Below, piece after piece: positions 4,113-6,264 of a stretch of DNA of 6,264 nucleotides; the first letter of the stretch is position 1, and the number at the start of each line of letters is the position of its first letter. Where the stretch lies: NCBI GenBank assembly GCA_023399095.1, contig JAEWQS010000034.1, positions 1-6,264 on the forward strand, written 5' to 3'. The notes beneath the pieces are model-generated. The model saw only the letters and a list, made by a program, of their open reading frames with translations, ran no database searches and was not told the origin of the DNA. Source of the DNA: Bacillota bacterium. Its GTDB lineage: Bacteria; Bacillota; Clostridia; Christensenellales; SZUA-584. Both the position numbers and the translations under genes were made by a program.

Positions 4113-6264
4113 ATGACAAAATGTTTAATGGTCGATCCATCAAAGGTCAGACAGCCGGGCAGTATATCCTTTGAAGATATTCCGGTCAACGTGTATCAAA
4201 AGACTGTGGCGGATGAGAAAAAGAACTTCACGAAGGATGAGTTCTTAAGAATGTACCGCGATATGCTCATTATCCGTGAGTTTGAGACAATGCTCAACCT
4301 CATCAAGACGACGGGCGAATATGAAGGCGTGGCGTATAACCATCCGGGCCCTGCGCATCTAGGCATCGGTCAGGAAGCGGCATACGTCGGACAGGCCTAT
4401 GGCCTTTCTATCAACGACTATACGTTCGGCTCGCACAGAAGCCACGGTGAAATTCTCGCCAAGGGCCTGAGCGCCATCACACAGCTTGGTGACGATGAAC
4501 TCATAAAGATCATGAAGGATTTCTTCGGCGGCGAGACGTTTGCGGTGATCGAAAAGACCACAAAGGCCACCAACGTGAAAGATATCGCCATCGAGTTCCT
4601 GCTTTATGGTACACTCGCGGAAGTTTTTGCGAGAAAGACCGGCTTCAATCGCGGCCTTGGCGGCTCGATGCACGCGTTCTTCATTCCGTTCGGCATTTTC
4701 CCGAACAACGCCATCGTGGGCGGCAGCGCGGATATCGCGACAGGAGCAGCCCTTTACAAACGTGTGAACAACAAGGACGGCATTGTCGTCTGCAATATCG
4801 GCGACGGCAGCATCGGCTGCGGCCCCGTGTATGAAGCGATGAACTTCGCGGCGATGGATCAGTTCAACACGCTCTGGGACGATGAGCACAAAGGCGGGCT
4901 GCCCATCGTATTCAACATATTCAACAACTTCTACGGCATGGGCGGACAAACCTGCGGCGAAACCATGGCATACAGCCAAGTGGCGCGTCTTGGCGCGGGC
5001 GTGACGCCCAGTCAGATGTACGCGGAGCGCGTGGACGGATACAACCCGCTCGCCGTGATCGATGCTTACAAGCGCAAACGCGAGCTTATAGAGAGCCGCA
5101 AGGGCCCCGTGCTGCTTGACGTGCTGACATACCGTTTCTCGGGCCACAGCCCGTCGGATGCGTCGGTTTACCGCGCCAAGGAAGAGATCGAAATGTGGCA
5201 GGAGGCGGATTCCATCGTGGCGTTTGGCAAGCAAATCAAAGATGCCAAGGTCGCTGCAGCATCTGAGTTGGAAGCGATCGAGCAGCAGGTTAAGGCGTGG
5301 ATTTTAAGCACCGTCAAGCTCGCCAAGGACGACACGCTATCTCCGCGCATGGATCTTGTTAAGAATCCGACCGCCATTGCCGATTTGATGTTCTCAAACG
5401 GCCATGTGAAGAGCATGGATGAGACCAGAAAACCGGACGCGCTGGAACCCAAAGAGGAGAACGCGCATGTGAAGCAGCTCACCAAAAAGGTGCGCTTCGC
5501 TTTCGACGAGAACGGCAAGCCGGTTTCCAAAAACAAAGTGTATCAGCTTCGTGATGGCATATTCGAAGCAATCATTGACAAATATTACGAAGACCCGACG
5601 CTCACGGCCTATGGTGAGGACGTGCGCGAATGGGGCGGCGCGTTTGCGGTGTACCGCGGATTGAGCGACTGCATGCCGTATCATCGTCTGTTCAACTCGC
5701 CGATTTCCGAAGCCGCCATTGTCGGCAGCGCCGTGGGTTATGCCATGGCAGGAGGCCGTGTGATTGCGGAGCTCATGTATGCGGATTTCCTCGGCCGCGC
5801 GGGCGATGAGGTGTTCAACCAGCTCAGCAAATGGCAGTCTATGAGCGCGGGCATACTCAAAATGCCGTGCGTGCTGCGCATGTCGGTGGGCTCCAAATAC
5901 GGCGCTCAGCATTCTCAGGACTGGTCGGCACTCTGCACTCACATTCCGGGGCTCAAGGTCGTGTTCCCGGCGACGCCTTACGATTCCAAGGGACTCATGG
6001 CGGCGGCGCTCAACGGCACAGACCCTGTGATATTCCTTGAAAGCCAGCGCGTTTACGACATCGGTGAGCAGTTCCATAAGGGCGGTGTGCCCGCTGAATC
6101 CTATGAGATCGAAATCGGCGAACCCGACGTCAAGGTGCAGGGCAGCGACTTAACGATTCTCTCGGTCGGCGCGACGCTTTACCGCGTCATGGACGCCGTG
6201 AAGCTGTTTGCGGCGCATGGCATCAGCGTAGAAGTCATCGATGCGCGCAGCCTTGTGCCGTTCA
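4113..6264 (+). CDS. Thiamine diphosphate-dependent dehydrogenase E1, alpha and beta subunits fused (3' end cut by window)
   Basis: The frame is open from ATG 4113 to the right edge, giving 717 complete codons and no stop. AAGGAG (4100-4105) lies seven bases upstream and decides the start. The alpha half (about 35-410) has HLGIGQEAA, RSHG (109-112), GGSMH (183-187), the thiamine diphosphate motif GDG (230-232) ending in NN (271-272), and YRFSGHSPSD with His345 in the phosphorylation-loop region. A charged linker (about 418-474) leads to the beta half from about Tyr477. This has YGEDV, PISEA with the conserved Glu533, GAQHSQDW and HIPGLKVVFPATPYD with His610. The missing C-terminus should be roughly 90-100 residues. 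The enzyme cleaves the substrate on thiamine diphosphate and acylates E2. Two insertions in the alpha half are described under findings. Pyruvate or acetoin is the likeliest substrate. E1 alpha-beta fusions are known in some bacteria, so the fusion is uncommon but not new. Confidence 0.93.
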   Translation, partial: MTKCLMVDPSKVRQPGSISFEDIPVNVYQKTVADEKKNFTKDEFLRMYRDMLIIREFETMLNLIKTTGEYEGVAYNHPGPAHLGIGQEAAYVGQAYGLSINDYTFGSHRSHGEILAKGLSAITQLGDDELIKIMKDFFGGETFAVIEKTTKATNVKDIAIEFLLYGTLAEVFARKTGFNRGLGGSMHAFFIPFGIFPNNAIVGGSADIATGAALYKRVNNKDGIVVCNIGDGSIGCGPVYEAMNFAAMDQFNTLWDDEHKGGLPIVFNIFNNFYGMGGQTCGETMAYSQVARLGAGVTPSQMYAERVDGYNPLAVIDAYKRKRELIESRKGPVLLDVLTYRFSGHSPSDASVYRAKEEIEMWQEADSIVAFGKQIKDAKVAAASELEAIEQQVKAWILSTVKLAKDDTLSPRMDLVKNPTAIADLMFSNGHVKSMDETRKPDALEPKEENAHVKQLTKKVRFAFDENGKPVSKNKVYQLRDGIFEAIIDKYYEDPTLTAYGEDVREWGGAFAVYRGLSDCMPYHRLFNSPISEAAIVGSAVGYAMAGGRVIAELMYADFLGRAGDEVFNQLSKWQSMSAGILKMPCVLRMSVGSKYGAQHSQDWSALCTHIPGLKVVFPATPYDSKGLMAAALNGTDPVIFLESQRVYDIGEQFHKGGVPAESYEIEIGEPDVKVQGSDLTILSVGATLYRVMDAVKLFAAHGISVEVIDARSLVPF

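Noticed and set aside
4359..6077. Long minus-strand frames opposite the E1 gene (4359-5234, 5168-5536, 5394-6077)
   Set aside because: The plus-strand frame reads continuously through conserved E1 motifs; these antisense frames overlap one another and have the His/Arg/Ala bias typical of reverse-strand artefacts.

Overview
The window looks like a chromosomal stretch from a Gram-positive, low-oxygen Firmicute, probably of class Clostridia. The reasons are strong AGGAGG-type ribosome-binding sites on most genes, a near-perfect CcpA-type cre box at the main promoter, E3 signature sequences of the clostridial type, and a fused E1 alpha/beta subunit of a kind I associate with anaerobic Firmicutes. 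Taxonomy is inferred from these features and was not searched. By eye, base composition is uneven: the enzyme genes are GC-rich, and the regulator gene and both intergenic regions are clearly AT-rich.

Layout. Positions 1-304 (minus strand) hold the N-terminal part of a HAD-superfamily phosphatase that runs off the left edge. A 117-base gap (305-421) carries a likely promoter for it. Positions 422-1087 (minus) encode a small XRE-type DNA-binding protein with a membrane-spanning C-terminal half. A 297-base divergent intergenic region (1088-1384) follows. It contains a TTGACA promoter overlapped by a perfect match to the cre consensus, plus weaker repeats. From 1385 to the right edge, three plus-strand genes with short gaps (11 and 23 bases) encode a 2-oxoacid/acetoin dehydrogenase complex in the order E2 (lipoyl acyltransferase), E3 (dihydrolipoamide dehydrogenase), E1 (thiamine diphosphate dehydrogenase, alpha and beta fused in one chain, cut by the window edge).

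How they work together. E1 decarboxylates or cleaves the substrate on thiamine diphosphate and passes the acyl group to the lipoyl arm of E2. E2 transfers it to CoA, and E3 reoxidises the lipoyl group with NAD+. The substrate cannot be fixed from sequence reading alone. Pyruvate or acetoin is likelier than branched-chain oxoacids, given the E2 active-site context and the catabolite-repression signature at the promoter. The divergent membrane-anchored XRE protein is a candidate but unproven regulator.

I see no phage, transposon, CRISPR array, tRNA or rRNA. The core system is a known type of complex. The points worth a second look are the cre box placed over the -35 element, the fused E1 with two insertions in its alpha half, the E2-E3-E1 gene order, and the AT-rich membrane-bound regulator facing the operon.
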